64,000 nt of DNA from Salmonirosea aquatica. Its GTDB lineage: Bacteria; Bacteroidota; Bacteroidia; Cytophagales; Spirosomataceae. The notes under the pieces are model-generated. The model was not told the origin of the DNA. It worked only from the letters and a program-made list of their open reading frames with translations, and did no database searches. The stretch is taken from the NCBI RefSeq assembly GCF_009296315.1, contig NZ_WHLY01000002.1:1984001-2048000 (forward strand). Reading direction: 5' to 3'. Positions 34,845-44,279 of this stretch are shown piece by piece. The position numbers and the translations under genes were made by a program. How positions within the stretch are numbered: position 1 is the first letter of the stretch; each line of letters starts with the position of its first letter.

Positions 34845-35236
34845 ATTTTCTCCGCGCCTTCCCGAAGGTACCTTATCGATGCGCCCTAGAAAACGAGGTA
34901 AGTTGGTACCCTACCCGACAGTCCCATTTTTTTCAGTCCCGTAATGCGTCCGCAGTTTCTTCATTTTTTGGCATTGTGCCGGCCATACCGGGTATCTCTG
35001 TGAGTCTTTAGGCAAATTGTAGGGCTCCCCTTTCTTCATGATTCTAGAGCATACAGCTTCCGGTTTTGCTAGCGGATAGGCCGGCAAAGTACTGCACCGT
35101 TGACACTTGCCTGGGCGACCGTGCGGTATGCGGTGGATTTGACACGACCCCTACCTATCCTTGATTGGTGAAAAAGTATTGAAGAATTGCAAAAATGAAT
35201 TAATTTACTCTCCCCATTCCTTAAAAAGTAAACCCC
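34845..35236. other. 392-bp non-coding gap
   Basis: No open frame with gene-like features and no RNA gene recognised on either strand. It holds two GGTACC copies at its left end and an imperfect -7-like TATCCTTG at 35156-35163, with a TTTG only 14 bases before it, too close for a standard promoter. The last 60 bases are AT-rich and run into the tricorn start. Confidence 0.5.
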
Positions 35237-38200
35237 ATGACCCACGTTTTCCCTCCCCGCCGACTTGCGGATTCTGTTAGGACATTGCCCAAATTGATCT
35301 GGCTCGGTATTATCTGCCTTTCAATAACTGACTCATTCGCCCAGGGTACCCGGCTGCTGCAACAACCCACGCTAAGCGCTACCCACATTGCCTTTGTTTA
35401 CGGGGGCGATATTTGGGTTTCGGAATTGAACGGCCAGCGGGTGGTCAGGCTTACGAGTACCCCCGCCGTGGAGCGTGATCCGCATTTTTCGCCGGATGGA
35501 AAATCAATTGCCTTTACCTCCAATCGCTCGGGTGGCAATGCCGTGTATACTGTACCGGCAGAAGGGGGTACCCCTACCCGACTCACCTGGCACCCCAGCG
35601 CCTCGAGCGCCCGCGGCTGGACACCCGATGGCAAGAAAGTACTGTACGCCTCCACGCGCGAAACGGCTCCCACTGCCTACGAGCGCCTGTGGACCGTACC
35701 GGTAGAAGGAGGCTCCTCCACCCTGCTTACCGCCCAGTGGGGTACCAATGGTTCGCTGTCGCCCGATGGCAATAGTATCGCGCTCGACCGCGTTGACCGC
35801 TGGGATTCGGAATGGCGGGCCTACCGGGGCGGACAAAACACACCCTTGGTGGTCCTGAACCTAAAGGATTGGTCCGAAACGCTGATCCCCAACGAATCTA
35901 CCACCGACATACAGCCGCTGTGGATTGGCGAAACAGTCTACTTTCTGTCGGATCGCGACTGGGCCACCAATGTGTGGGCCTTTACACCAGGTACCGGGGC
36001 TTTGAAACAGATTACCACCTTCAAAGGAGCCGATATTAAATGGCTGGGCGGCAACAGCAATCAGCTGGTCATCGAACGGGATGGGTACCTGCATTTGCTC
36101 GATCCTAACAGCGGTACCACCACCCAACTCTCCATTGAAGTGAAAGGCGATTTTCCCTGGGCCGAAACTAAGTGGGAAGATGTGAGCAAAGTAGCCCGAT
36201 CGGCCTCGCTTTCGCCCAGTGGTAAGCGGGCCATCATGGAGGCACGCGGGGAAGTATTTACCGTCCCGATCGAAAACGGCGATGCCCGCAACATTACCCA
36301 ATCGACCGACGCCGCCGACCGGGCGCCCCTGTGGTCTCCCACGGGCAACGAAATCGCCTGGTTCTCAGATAAGGATAAGAAAGGGTACCGGCTACTTATT
36401 GCTTCGCAGGCTGGCTTATCGGAACCCCGCACGATTTCCATCGGCGAATCCAAGATGGCCTGGGAGCCCGCCTGGTCACCCGATGGTAAGTACCTTGCCT
36501 TCACCGACGACGACGTACGCATTCGGATTGTGGATATAAAAGCAGGTACCATTCAAACCGCCGACGTGGGAGGTACCAACATCGAGCGGGGTAGCCTGGG
36601 GCTTACCTGGTCGCCCGACTCGCAGTGGCTGGCCTACGCCAAAAGTGGATCTAACAACTTTCGACGCATTCATGTCTGGTCGCAGAAAGACAAGAGTACC
36701 CAACCCCTCACCGATGCCTTTGCGGACGCTTTTTCACCCGCCTGGGATCTTGACAAGAAACACCTCTACTTTCTGGCCAGCACTGAGGTAGCCCTGGGCT
36801 CGGGCTGGGCCAATACCAGTGCTATGACGTCCGACCCGGAATATGCTGCCTACGTGGTGAACTTGCGGAAAGTAGACCCTTCGCCTTTTGTGCCAAAAAG
36901 CGACGAGGAAACCGCCAAAGAAGAGGACAAACCCGAGAAAGATACCAAGCCGACCGACGATTCAAAAAAAGAAAAGAAGACCAAAAGCACCGACTCTAAA
37001 GCCACAGCAGAAAAAGACACCACCAAGCTGGAAACCGTACAGATCGACTTTGAAGGCATCGAACGCCGTACCATGGCCCTACCCCTGCCGGTGCGCAATT
37101 ACCCCCAACTGATCAACGGCCCGGCGGGCGTGGTGTTCATTGGGGAACAAAAGGCAAAAACCAGCGGACTTACTTTGCAAAAATTCACTTTGAAGGAGGC
37201 CGAAACCAAAGAATACGTGAGCGGCGCGAGCCAGATTTCGGTATCGGCCGATGGCAAAAAAATGCTGGCCCGCCTGGGAGGTACCTGGAAGGTGATGGAC
37301 ACGCAAAAACCCTCCGGCGCCGATGGCGAGGTGATGAAGGTAGACCTAAAAATGAAGCTGGACCGCGTGAAAGAATGGGAGCAGATGTTTGAGGAAGCCT
37401 GGCGTTACGAAAGAGATTACTTCTACGACCCCAACATGCACGGCCGCAACTGGCAGGAAGTCCACGACCGCTACGCCCCCCTGGTACCCTACATCCGGCA
37501 CCGCGCCGACCTGACCACCATCCTTGATCAGATAAACGGGGAACTATCGGTGGGGCATAGCTTTGTATTTGGCGGCGATTACCCCGAAGTCGAGAAGCCG
37601 TCGGTAGGTCTGCTGGGGGCTGATTTAGTAGCAGATAAAAATCGCTGGAAGATCAAAAAAATATACACTACCGAAAGCTGGAATCCTGAACTGTCCAGTC
37701 CTCTGGACCGCCCCGGCATCAAGGCCAAGGAAGGGTACTATCTGGTGGGAATCAACGGCAAGGAGATGAGCACCACTGACGACCCGTACCGTTTTCTGGA
37801 TGGTACCGTAGACCGGCAAACGGTACTTCACCTCAACAAAACGCCCGACTTTGAAGGAGCCTGGAAAGAAATCGTGAAACCCATCAGCAGTGAAAATGCC
37901 CTGCGCCAACGGGCCTGGGTGGAAGACAACCGCCGCCTGGTGGATAAGCTTTCCAACGGCCGGCTCGCCTACGTGTGGGTACCCAATACCAGTGGAGGCG
38001 GCTTCGTGTCGTTCAATCGCTACTACTTTGCCCAGCAAGATAAGGAAGGCGCGGTGATCGACGAGCGTTTCAACGGCGGTGGCCTTCTGGATGATTATAT
38101 GGTGGATCTGATGACCCGTACCCTGCGGGCGGCCGTCACCAATGAAGCCCCGAACGGGACCGCGCTGCGCCTGCCGGCGGGTATTCTGGGTCCGAAGGTA

Positions 38201-38578
38201 CTGCTCATTAACGAAATGGCCGGCTCGGGCGGCGACTTCTTCCCCTGGGTATTCCGGCAGCAAAAAGCCGGACCTCTGATTGGGGCCCGTACCTGGGGTG
38301 GTCTGGTGAAGTCGTCGGTCCACTATCCACTGGTGGATGGCGGTGCGCTCACCGCGCCCGATAATGCGGTTTTTGATCCCATCAATAAAAAGTGGATTGC
38401 AGAAAACGAAGGCGTAGCACCGGACATCGCCGTTCGGCAGGACGCCAAATCGTTGGCCAACGGTACCGACCCCCAGCTTGAGCGCGCCGTGAAGGAGGCT
38501 CTGTTATTGATCGATCAGAAGAAAGCACCGGACGTAGCACATCCGGCCTATTCAAGCCCGGCCTTGAAGAAGCAGTAG
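35237..38578 (+). CDS. Tricorn-type S41 protease with beta-propellers and PDZ
   Basis: 1113 residues. A signal peptide ends near SFAQG. Two PD40-type propellers follow (YSTRETA..., SPDGKSIAFTSNRSGGNAVYTV, SPDGKYLAFTDDDVRIRIVD). Next come a Lys/Glu/Asp/Thr-rich linker (about 552-595), the tricorn core (WEQMFEEAWRYERDYFYDPNMHGRNWQ), a PDZ domain (YYLVGINGKEM...) and the S41 peptidase domain with nucleophile Ser997 in MAGSGGDFFPW. It degrades peptides in the periplasm, with the propellers acting as substrate gates in the archaeal model. The linker inside the second propeller is the odd part. It ends 23 bases before convergent GGT, with no terminator visible. Confidence 0.93.
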   Translation: MTHVFPPRRLADSVRTLPKLIWLGIICLSITDSFAQGTRLLQQPTLSATHIAFVYGGDIWVSELNGQRVVRLTSTPAVERDPHFSPDGKSIAFTSNRSGGNAVYTVPAEGGTPTRLTWHPSASSARGWTPDGKKVLYASTRETAPTAYERLWTVPVEGGSSTLLTAQWGTNGSLSPDGNSIALDRVDRWDSEWRAYRGGQNTPLVVLNLKDWSETLIPNESTTDIQPLWIGETVYFLSDRDWATNVWAFTPGTGALKQITTFKGADIKWLGGNSNQLVIERDGYLHLLDPNSGTTTQLSIEVKGDFPWAETKWEDVSKVARSASLSPSGKRAIMEARGEVFTVPIENGDARNITQSTDAADRAPLWSPTGNEIAWFSDKDKKGYRLLIASQAGLSEPRTISIGESKMAWEPAWSPDGKYLAFTDDDVRIRIVDIKAGTIQTADVGGTNIERGSLGLTWSPDSQWLAYAKSGSNNFRRIHVWSQKDKSTQPLTDAFADAFSPAWDLDKKHLYFLASTEVALGSGWANTSAMTSDPEYAAYVVNLRKVDPSPFVPKSDEETAKEEDKPEKDTKPTDDSKKEKKTKSTDSKATAEKDTTKLETVQIDFEGIERRTMALPLPVRNYPQLINGPAGVVFIGEQKAKTSGLTLQKFTLKEAETKEYVSGASQISVSADGKKMLARLGGTWKVMDTQKPSGADGEVMKVDLKMKLDRVKEWEQMFEEAWRYERDYFYDPNMHGRNWQEVHDRYAPLVPYIRHRADLTTILDQINGELSVGHSFVFGGDYPEVEKPSVGLLGADLVADKNRWKIKKIYTTESWNPELSSPLDRPGIKAKEGYYLVGINGKEMSTTDDPYRFLDGTVDRQTVLHLNKTPDFEGAWKEIVKPISSENALRQRAWVEDNRRLVDKLSNGRLAYVWVPNTSGGGFVSFNRYYFAQQDKEGAVIDERFNGGGLLDDYMVDLMTRTLRAAVTNEAPNGTALRLPAGILGPKVLLINEMAGSGGDFFPWVFRQQKAGPLIGARTWGGLVKSSVHYPLVDGGALTAPDNAVFDPINKKWIAENEGVAPDIAVRQDAKSLANGTDPQLERAVKEALLLIDQKKAPDVAHPAYSSPALKKQ

Positions 38579-38601
38579 CGATCTTTTTAGAAAGGAAACA
38601 T

Positions 38602-40482
38602 TTACCAGCCTATCCCGTAGTCTTCACCGTGGTTGCTGGAACCGCCCCACATACTGTTGTGCTCCCAGTCGAAGTAGATGGCGTTGATGGGGCCGCTGGT
38701 GCGGTCGTCAAACTCCAGGGTGTAGCCCATTTTTTGCAGTTCGTCGCGCACGGCCTGCGGGGTACTGTCGTGGAGCAGGATTTGGCCCGGCTTGGGTTGG
38801 CGGTCTTCGTTTTGGGTACCCCCCAACGACAGCCACAGTTGGTTAGAGTTGAAGTTCGCGGCCTCCGCAGCCTGCTGAGTCGTCATATTGAACTCATTGA
38901 TATTCAGGAAATATTGCAGCAGATTCTGATCTTGTGTATCGCCGCCTTGCACCGCAAAACTCAGGTAGGGTTTCCCGTTTTTTAATGCCAGAGAGGGCGT
39001 CAGCGTAACGCGGGGCCGCTTGTCCGGCTCCACCACATTGAAAGGATTCAGGGAAGGTTCCAGCACGAAACTCTGCATGCGCTGACTCATACCTACCCCC
39101 GTATTGCCGGCAATGCAGGCGGGAATCCAGCCCCCGCTGGGCGTGATGGATACTACCCAACCTTCCTGGTCGGCCGCTTCCACCGAGGTGGTACCCAGCC
39201 ACAGGTTTTCCATGTACTCATTCAGCGAGGAGCTGTTGCGGGTATCGTGGGTCGGGGCAAAATTCCGTTTCGTAGTATCCAGCTCATAGCCTCGTTCTTT
39301 CAGTAATTCGAGGTACGGGTTCTTTTTGCCTTCAAAGGGATAGGGATCGCCGGGCCCGATCATCGCATCATTTTTTTCGTACTGAATCATCGAGGCCCGC
39401 TGCTTCGCGTACGCTTTGCTCAGCAGTCCGTCCATCGGTTCAGCGGGAGTCGCGTACGAATCACCATAATAAAAATCCCGGTCGGCAAAAGCCAGGTTCA
39501 TGGCCTGGTACACCGTATGGATGTATTTGGCACTGTTGTACCCCATACCTTTGAGGTCAAAATTTTCCAGGATGTTCAGAGCTTGCAGTAGTACCGGCCC
39601 TTGCGTCCACTGCTGCATTTTGTATACATCCACGCCCTTGTAGTTCACTTTCAGCGGCTCTTCTTCCAGCGGCTTCCAATTAGCCAGATCATTCATCGTG
39701 AAAAGTCCGCCCTGTTCGCGGCTACCCCGCACGATTTCCTGCGCAATATCCCCTTTGTAAAAACGGTCGTAGGCGGCCATAATAGCGTCCTTCCGGCTCT
39801 TGCCTTTTTTTAGAGCCTCTTTTTCGGCTTCTACTAGCTTAGTCAGGGTTTGCAGGAGGTCTTTCTGGACAAAAATCTCGCCCGCTTCGGGGGCTTCCCG
39901 CTTCTCACCCAAATGGGGCAGGAACACTTTCTTGCTATAAGGCCACGCCTTGATCTCGTCCTTACCGCGTTCCATGCTATTGGCCGTTTGGGCATCGATG
40001 GGGTACCCGGCCGCCAGTTCCATGGCCGGAGCCAGTACCTGCTGCAGGTTCAGGGTACCGTAGTTGGCCAGCATCAGCATCAGGCCGCCGGGGGTACCTG
40101 GCGTGGTAGCCGCCAGCGGGCCGTACTGCGGGGGAAAGTTGTACCCTTTGCTCTTGAAAAACTCCGGAGTAGCGCCAGTAGGAGCCACACCCATGGCGTT
40201 GATGGCGATGACCTTCTTGGTTTTCGGATTAAAAATCAGGGCTTGGGTTTCGCCGCCCCAGCTCAGCACATCCCACATGGTGCAGGTAGCGGCCAGCATG
40301 GCGCAGGCAGCATCCACGGCGTTGCCGCCTTTCTGGAACGTCATGGCCCCGGCAGTAGCAGCCAGAGGCTTACCCGTAATGGCCATCCAGTGTTTGCCGT
40401 GCAGCGGTGGTTTCTGGGTTTGCTGGGCCGATGCCGAAAGCAGGGTACCCGTCAGTAGCAGGAGAGAGAAAAAGTATTTCAT
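38602..40482 (-). CDS. ggt: Gamma-glutamyltransferase family protein
   Basis: 626 residues from the ATG at 40482, with a signal peptide ending SASAQQ. An Ntn-hydrolase precursor expected to self-cleave before a Thr; the segment SLNEYMENLWLGTTSVEAADQEGWVVS replaces the usual TTHxS site, so the exact Thr is slightly atypical. The small-subunit oxyanion region is PSGGWIPACIAGNTGVGM. Canonical GGT moves glutamyl groups from glutathione; YwrD-like members differ, and this C-terminus (GRFIL-like end absent, terminal NHGEDYGIGW) suggests a branch of the family. It lies 81 bases after the amidase gene in the same direction. Confidence 0.88.
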   Translation of the reverse strand: MKYFFSLLLLTGTLLSASAQQTQKPPLHGKHWMAITGKPLAATAGAMTFQKGGNAVDAACAMLAATCTMWDVLSWGGETQALIFNPKTKKVIAINAMGVAPTGATPEFFKSKGYNFPPQYGPLAATTPGTPGGLMLMLANYGTLNLQQVLAPAMELAAGYPIDAQTANSMERGKDEIKAWPYSKKVFLPHLGEKREAPEAGEIFVQKDLLQTLTKLVEAEKEALKKGKSRKDAIMAAYDRFYKGDIAQEIVRGSREQGGLFTMNDLANWKPLEEEPLKVNYKGVDVYKMQQWTQGPVLLQALNILENFDLKGMGYNSAKYIHTVYQAMNLAFADRDFYYGDSYATPAEPMDGLLSKAYAKQRASMIQYEKNDAMIGPGDPYPFEGKKNPYLELLKERGYELDTTKRNFAPTHDTRNSSSLNEYMENLWLGTTSVEAADQEGWVVSITPSGGWIPACIAGNTGVGMSQRMQSFVLEPSLNPFNVVEPDKRPRVTLTPSLALKNGKPYLSFAVQGGDTQDQNLLQYFLNINEFNMTTQQAAEAANFNSNQLWLSLGGTQNEDRQPKPGQILLHDSTPQAVRDELQKMGYTLEFDDRTSGPINAIYFDWEHNSMWGGSSNHGEDYGIGW

Positions 40483-40563
40483 ACGATTGGCAGTCAGGTT
40501 TAAGTAAGCATTTTCAGGTAAACCGTTACTCACTTCGAAAGTTCAGGGTTTGGGCATACCTAC

Positions 40564-41706
40564 TCACGTCCAGTACGGAAACTTCTTTTTGGTAAAGATC
40601 GACTTCGGAATCATGGCGTGCACGCCCAGGGTACGGTCCACTACCTGACTCACCTCAAAGTCTACCCCGGTGCTGGCGATGGACAGTGCCTGGTTGAAGG
40701 TGAAATCCAGTTCTTCACTGATGAACTTTACGGCTTCCATCAGGGCATTTTTCATAGCCTGACGCAAGTCGGGATCGAGACCGATGGCGATGAAGTGGGT
40801 GGGCGTTTCGGCCCGTACCTGTTTGAGGGTTTTCGCTTTGTGTACAATGAATTTGGCCACCAGCGTTAGCGAAGCTTCGATGGCCGTCCCACTCACCTCG
40901 CCGTTGCCCTGCGCCGTGTGACAGTCGCCTACCGTGAAAAGTCCCCCGGGCACCGAAACCGGCAGGTACAGCGTGGTACCTTTGACCAGGTGTTTGATGT
41001 CCAGATTACCGCCGAAAAAATCGGGTGGAATAGAACTGACCCGGCCTTTTTCGGGCGGCGGCGACAGGGCCATAACGCCCATAAAGGGCCGGAGTGGCAC
41101 ATCGACGCCATCCACCGTTGAGGCCGTACTTTTCTTTTTATCGTAACGGTAAATAAATGTTTCGCTCGTTTTGACTTCGTCGGGCAGTCCTCCCCCGCCC
41201 ACCCGTACGGCGTTTATGCCGTAGGTACTTCGGATCGGCAGGTCCATAATCCGGACTTCGAGGCTGTCGCCCGGTTCGGCTCCCTCGATGTAGACAGGAC
41301 CCGTGAGCATGTGTCCGCGAATGCCGGAAGGCTCGGGCTTCACCTTTTTCAGGGCATCAATAATCTCCTGGGCGTGTTGGTCCAGGGGTAGGTTATGGCT
41401 TTTAAAAAAACCTTCCGGGTCTTTCTGGTCAATCCCCACCGTGCTAATGGTTTCTATTGAAGCAATATCGCCATCCTTAATTCGGGCCACCGGCGGCACA
41501 TCGGCTCCAAAGTACCCCCACACCAGATTTTCGGGCACGGAACGGATCAGGTGGTCCGATTTGATGGGAGCGGCAGCAAGGGTACCTGCGGATGAAGTGG
41601 TCGCCAGGGTACTGAGCGACAGGGCTGCTACTCCGCCGACTGCCGATTTTTTCAGGAAACTCCGGCGGGAATTTTGCTTCTCTTCGTCTGAATATAAACT
41701 ACTCAT
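40564..41706 (-). CDS. Acetamidase/formamidase family protein, Tat-exported
   Basis: 380 residues. A twin-arginine signal (NSRRSFLKKSAVGGVAALSLS) shows export in folded form. The FmdA/AmdA core has the early HLIRSVPENLVWGYF, the metal-binding GDCHTAQGNGEVSGTAIE and VTGPVYIEGAEPGDSLEVRI-type beta strands (LTGPVYIEGAEPGDSLEV). Such enzymes release ammonia from formamide or short amides. Export to the periplasm is unusual for the classical formamidase but common in Bacteroidota. First of a two-gene set with GGT. Confidence 0.9.
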   Translation of the reverse strand: MSSLYSDEEKQNSRRSFLKKSAVGGVAALSLSTLATTSSAGTLAAAPIKSDHLIRSVPENLVWGYFGADVPPVARIKDGDIASIETISTVGIDQKDPEGFFKSHNLPLDQHAQEIIDALKKVKPEPSGIRGHMLTGPVYIEGAEPGDSLEVRIMDLPIRSTYGINAVRVGGGGLPDEVKTSETFIYRYDKKKSTASTVDGVDVPLRPFMGVMALSPPPEKGRVSSIPPDFFGGNLDIKHLVKGTTLYLPVSVPGGLFTVGDCHTAQGNGEVSGTAIEASLTLVAKFIVHKAKTLKQVRAETPTHFIAIGLDPDLRQAMKNALMEAVKFISEELDFTFNQALSIASTGVDFEVSQVVDRTLGVHAMIPKSIFTKKKFPYWT

Positions 41707-42033
41707 TTCAATTTGTTTAGGTTGTTGAATGGCGACTGCCCAGGTACCACCCGCGGGATTCCGCTTTCAGCTGTACAATATAGCCAGAGAAGTTGTCATT
41801 TATCCCGAATCAGAACTTACTTATGGATTAAGTACCAGTAAATACCAAAATTTTAAAAGAATAGTAAACTCGGTTCCACGAAACACCCTTTATTCTTCCG
41901 AGACTCAGGCTTTTTCCCAAACAGTCTTTTACAGCCCGGGCTGTAAATTATTGGCTTTTTTAAGTACTTTTAAAGCCAATCGCCTCGAACTATGCTGTCC
42001 GTTTTTACTTTTCTCATACTCCTTTCCTCATCC
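41707..42033. promoter_or_regulatory. 327-bp divergent control region with two dyads
   Basis: Between divergent amidase and M81 peptidase. At 41928-41947 a perfect 20-bp palindrome (TTTACAGCCCGGGCTGTAAA), then at 41950-41958 and 41972-41980 a 9-bp inverted pair (ATTGGCTTT/AAAGCCAAT). The pair encloses AAGTACTT, itself palindromic. Both lie 54-106 bases before the M81 start and suggest operator sites or a leader fold. The open frame 41729-42037 that crosses them is not gene-like. Confidence 0.6.
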
Positions 42034-43614
42034 ATGAAACGTGTCTTTTTACTTATCCCGAACCTTCTGATTTTTTTCTCCCTCGTAAGCCTGATAGCCT
42101 GCGGGCCAAAAAAGGAAAATTCCGGAAAGGCCCTGCCTCGCATCGCCATCGCCGGTCTCGCCATCGAATCCAGTACCTTTTCCCCGGCTCTCACCCAGGA
42201 AGAAGCCTTCCACGCCAAGTCCGGTGACGCGGTATTTTCCTCCTATCCGTTTTTTGAGGCTGGTTCATCCCAGCGTCAGCGGGCTACCTGGTTTCCGGCC
42301 GTCGTTGGCAAGGCGCTCCCCGGTGGCACCGTAACCCGTGAGGCATACGAATCGCTGGTGCAGAAAACACTGGACAGTCTGAAGAAGAACGCTCCTTACG
42401 ACGGCCTGTTTTTTGACATCCACGGTGCCATGAGTGTGGTAGGTCTGGAAGATCCGGAAGGCGATTTTATCGTTCGGATTCGTAAAGCTCTGGGCAACGA
42501 TATGCTGATTTCGACCTCGATGGATTTGCACGGAAACGTATCGTGGCGGCTTGCTGAAAACACTGATCTGATCACCTGTTACCGTATGGCGCCCCACGAG
42601 GATGCTATGGAAACCAAGCAGCGGGCCGTGGACAATCTGCTGGATCGGCTGGAAAGCGGCAAGGGCAAACCCGCCTACAAAGCCTGGATACCGGTGCCGA
42701 TTCTGTTGCCGGGCGAAAAAACGAGCACGCGCATCGAGCCCGCCAAAAGCATTTATGCCGCGGTAGATCCCGCTACCAAGAAGCCGGGCATTATCGATGC
42801 GGCGATCTGGGTAGGATACGCCTGGGCCGACGAACCACGCAATCACGCGGTGGTGATGGTGACAGGCGACGATAAAAGTGCCGTGACAAACACTGCTGAG
42901 CAACTGGCCCAAAGTTTCTGGAAAGCCCGCGCCGATTTTGAGTTCGTAGCCCCTACGGGTACCCTGAAGGAAAGCCTCGATAAAGCCATGGTGAGTCAGA
43001 AGCATCCCTTCTTCATTAGTGACTCCGGCGATAACCCCACCGCTGGCGGCGCGGGGGACGTAACCTGGACGCTGAAAGAAATTCTGGCCCGACCAGAGTT
43101 CAAGACGGACCAAGGCCCCTCGCTGATCTATGCCTCCATTCCCGGTCCCGAATTGGTCGAAAAAGCGATTGCCGCCGGAGTAAGTGGGAAGGTAGATGGC
43201 TACGCGGGAGCTGCCGTGGATGCCCGCTACGCCCCGCCCATACATTTGGTAGGTACCGTAGAAGCCATAGAGCGCGGAGATATCAACGCCGAAGTAGAGG
43301 TGGTCGTGAAGGTAGGTAGTGTACACGTGATCGTGACCAAGAAGCGGAAACCCTACCACCTGGAAAAGGACTTTACCAACCTCGGCCTGAACCCCCGGAA
43401 AACGGATATCGTGGTGGTCAAGATTGGGTACTTGGTACCTGAGCTGTACGACATGCGCGCCGACTGGATTCTGGCGTTGACGCCCGGCGGCGTGGACCAG
43501 GACCTGGAACGACTGGGCTACAAGCACATCAATCGCCCGATGTTTCCGCTGGACAAAAATATGAAAGAGCCTGACCTCTCGGCGCAGCTGGTACCTGCCT
43601 CCGACAAGCTTTGA
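42034..43614 (+). CDS. M81-family metallopeptidase (MlrC-like) lipoprotein
   Basis: 526 residues from the ATG at 42034. A signal with lipobox SLIAC (Cys23) makes it a lipoprotein. The M81 signatures are IAIAGLAIESSTFSP, a metal site in LFFDIHGAMSVVGLEDPEGD and STSMDLHGNVSWRL, then AWADEPRNHAVVMVTGDD, SDSGDNPTAGGAGD and the C-terminal LTPGGVDQDLERLGY. MlrC hydrolyses linear microcystin fragments; most homologues act on unknown peptides or cyclic amides. The frame starts earlier (41992) but that segment is unlikely. Confidence 0.9.
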   Translation: MKRVFLLIPNLLIFFSLVSLIACGPKKENSGKALPRIAIAGLAIESSTFSPALTQEEAFHAKSGDAVFSSYPFFEAGSSQRQRATWFPAVVGKALPGGTVTREAYESLVQKTLDSLKKNAPYDGLFFDIHGAMSVVGLEDPEGDFIVRIRKALGNDMLISTSMDLHGNVSWRLAENTDLITCYRMAPHEDAMETKQRAVDNLLDRLESGKGKPAYKAWIPVPILLPGEKTSTRIEPAKSIYAAVDPATKKPGIIDAAIWVGYAWADEPRNHAVVMVTGDDKSAVTNTAEQLAQSFWKARADFEFVAPTGTLKESLDKAMVSQKHPFFISDSGDNPTAGGAGDVTWTLKEILARPEFKTDQGPSLIYASIPGPELVEKAIAAGVSGKVDGYAGAAVDARYAPPIHLVGTVEAIERGDINAEVEVVVKVGSVHVIVTKKRKPYHLEKDFTNLGLNPRKTDIVVVKIGYLVPELYDMRADWILALTPGGVDQDLERLGYKHINRPMFPLDKNMKEPDLSAQLVPASDKL

Positions 43615-43642
43615 AGTGAAGTAGTTGGCTAATACTTTTCCC

Positions 43643-43686
43643 AACAAAAAACCCTGCTGGCTCCGGAGCCAGCAGGGTTTTTTGTT
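43643..43686. terminator. Bidirectional terminator (M81/PRC-barrel)
   Basis: Two perfect 22-base arms meet at 43664/43665 with core CCCTGCTGGCTCC and flanking A6 and T6. It lies between convergent genes. Confidence 0.93.
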
Positions 43687-43727
43687 TTTTGGCAGGAATC
43701 GACCAGCCAGTACTCAATTATTTCCAT

Positions 43728-44252
43728 TCAGCTTGGCTGACGGGATTTTGTGTAGTCGAATTCATCGCGCGAGTACAGGGCATTCCGATCATCTACCGGA
43801 ATAATCACCGTAGGGTCGCCTAGGTAAAGCCGGTAAACTTCGATTTCGTAATCCTGATCAAAGTCGGTGCCCTTGCTGAAACGATTGGTTTTGGCAAAAG
43901 TAGCCCGATTGATCTGATCGGTATATACCTCCTCGTCGTCTTCCCGGAGGCTTACCATCCCAATCGGGATAATCACATGGTTTTCACCTTCCTTATTGAT
44001 AAACTCATGTACGCCTTCGCTGGCAGAGGCTTCCAGCGGCTTATGTCCATCTTCAATAAGTTCTTCGTTCACTTCCACATCGAGGTACACTACGCGCTCG
44101 GCTTTTTTACTGGCCAGCAGGCCATCCACCTTGCCAATGGTACGGTCGTCGGCATCCTTGACCGGCCAACCGCGTACGTCGCTGAAATCGGAGGCCACTT
44201 TGTAGTCGGACAAATCGTCCAGGTAGTATAGGTCTTTCTTTTTATCAGTCAT
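43728..44252 (-). CDS. PRC-barrel domain protein
   Basis: 174 residues. YYLDDLSDYKVASDFSDVRGWPVKDADDRTIGKVDGLLASKKAERVVYLDVEV is a PRC-barrel strand pattern as in the reaction-centre H subunit and RimM. A long acidic insert follows and then a second barrel-like half (HVIIPIGMVSLREDDEEVYTDQINRATF). No signal peptide. Similar genes in Bacteroidota are often stress- or salt-associated; no function proven. It lies 27 bases after the membrane-anchored gene, so both form an operon. Confidence 0.85.
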   Translation of the reverse strand: MTDKKKDLYYLDDLSDYKVASDFSDVRGWPVKDADDRTIGKVDGLLASKKAERVVYLDVEVNEELIEDGHKPLEASASEGVHEFINKEGENHVIIPIGMVSLREDDEEVYTDQINRATFAKTNRFSKGTDFDQDYEIEVYRLYLGDPTVIIPVDDRNALYSRDEFDYTKSRQPS

Positions 44253-44279
44253 CGTTCTTTTATTTTTTGGTGAGAATAA

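Noticed and set aside
34845-35236. Search for tRNA or small RNA genes in this gap
   Set aside because: No cloverleaf, no strong hairpin with T run and no conserved-looking frame was seen.
41729-42037. A 102-codon frame upstream of the M81 gene
   Set aside because: It crosses the two dyads and the M81 signal peptide start, and its protein has no motif; better read as a control region.
42265-43647. A 460-codon open frame on the minus strand opposite the M81 peptidase gene
   Set aside because: It is antisense to a gene with clear family motifs. Its residues are a low-similarity mix rich in His, Gly and Arg, with no domain I know. Long shadow frames are expected in GC-rich coding DNA.
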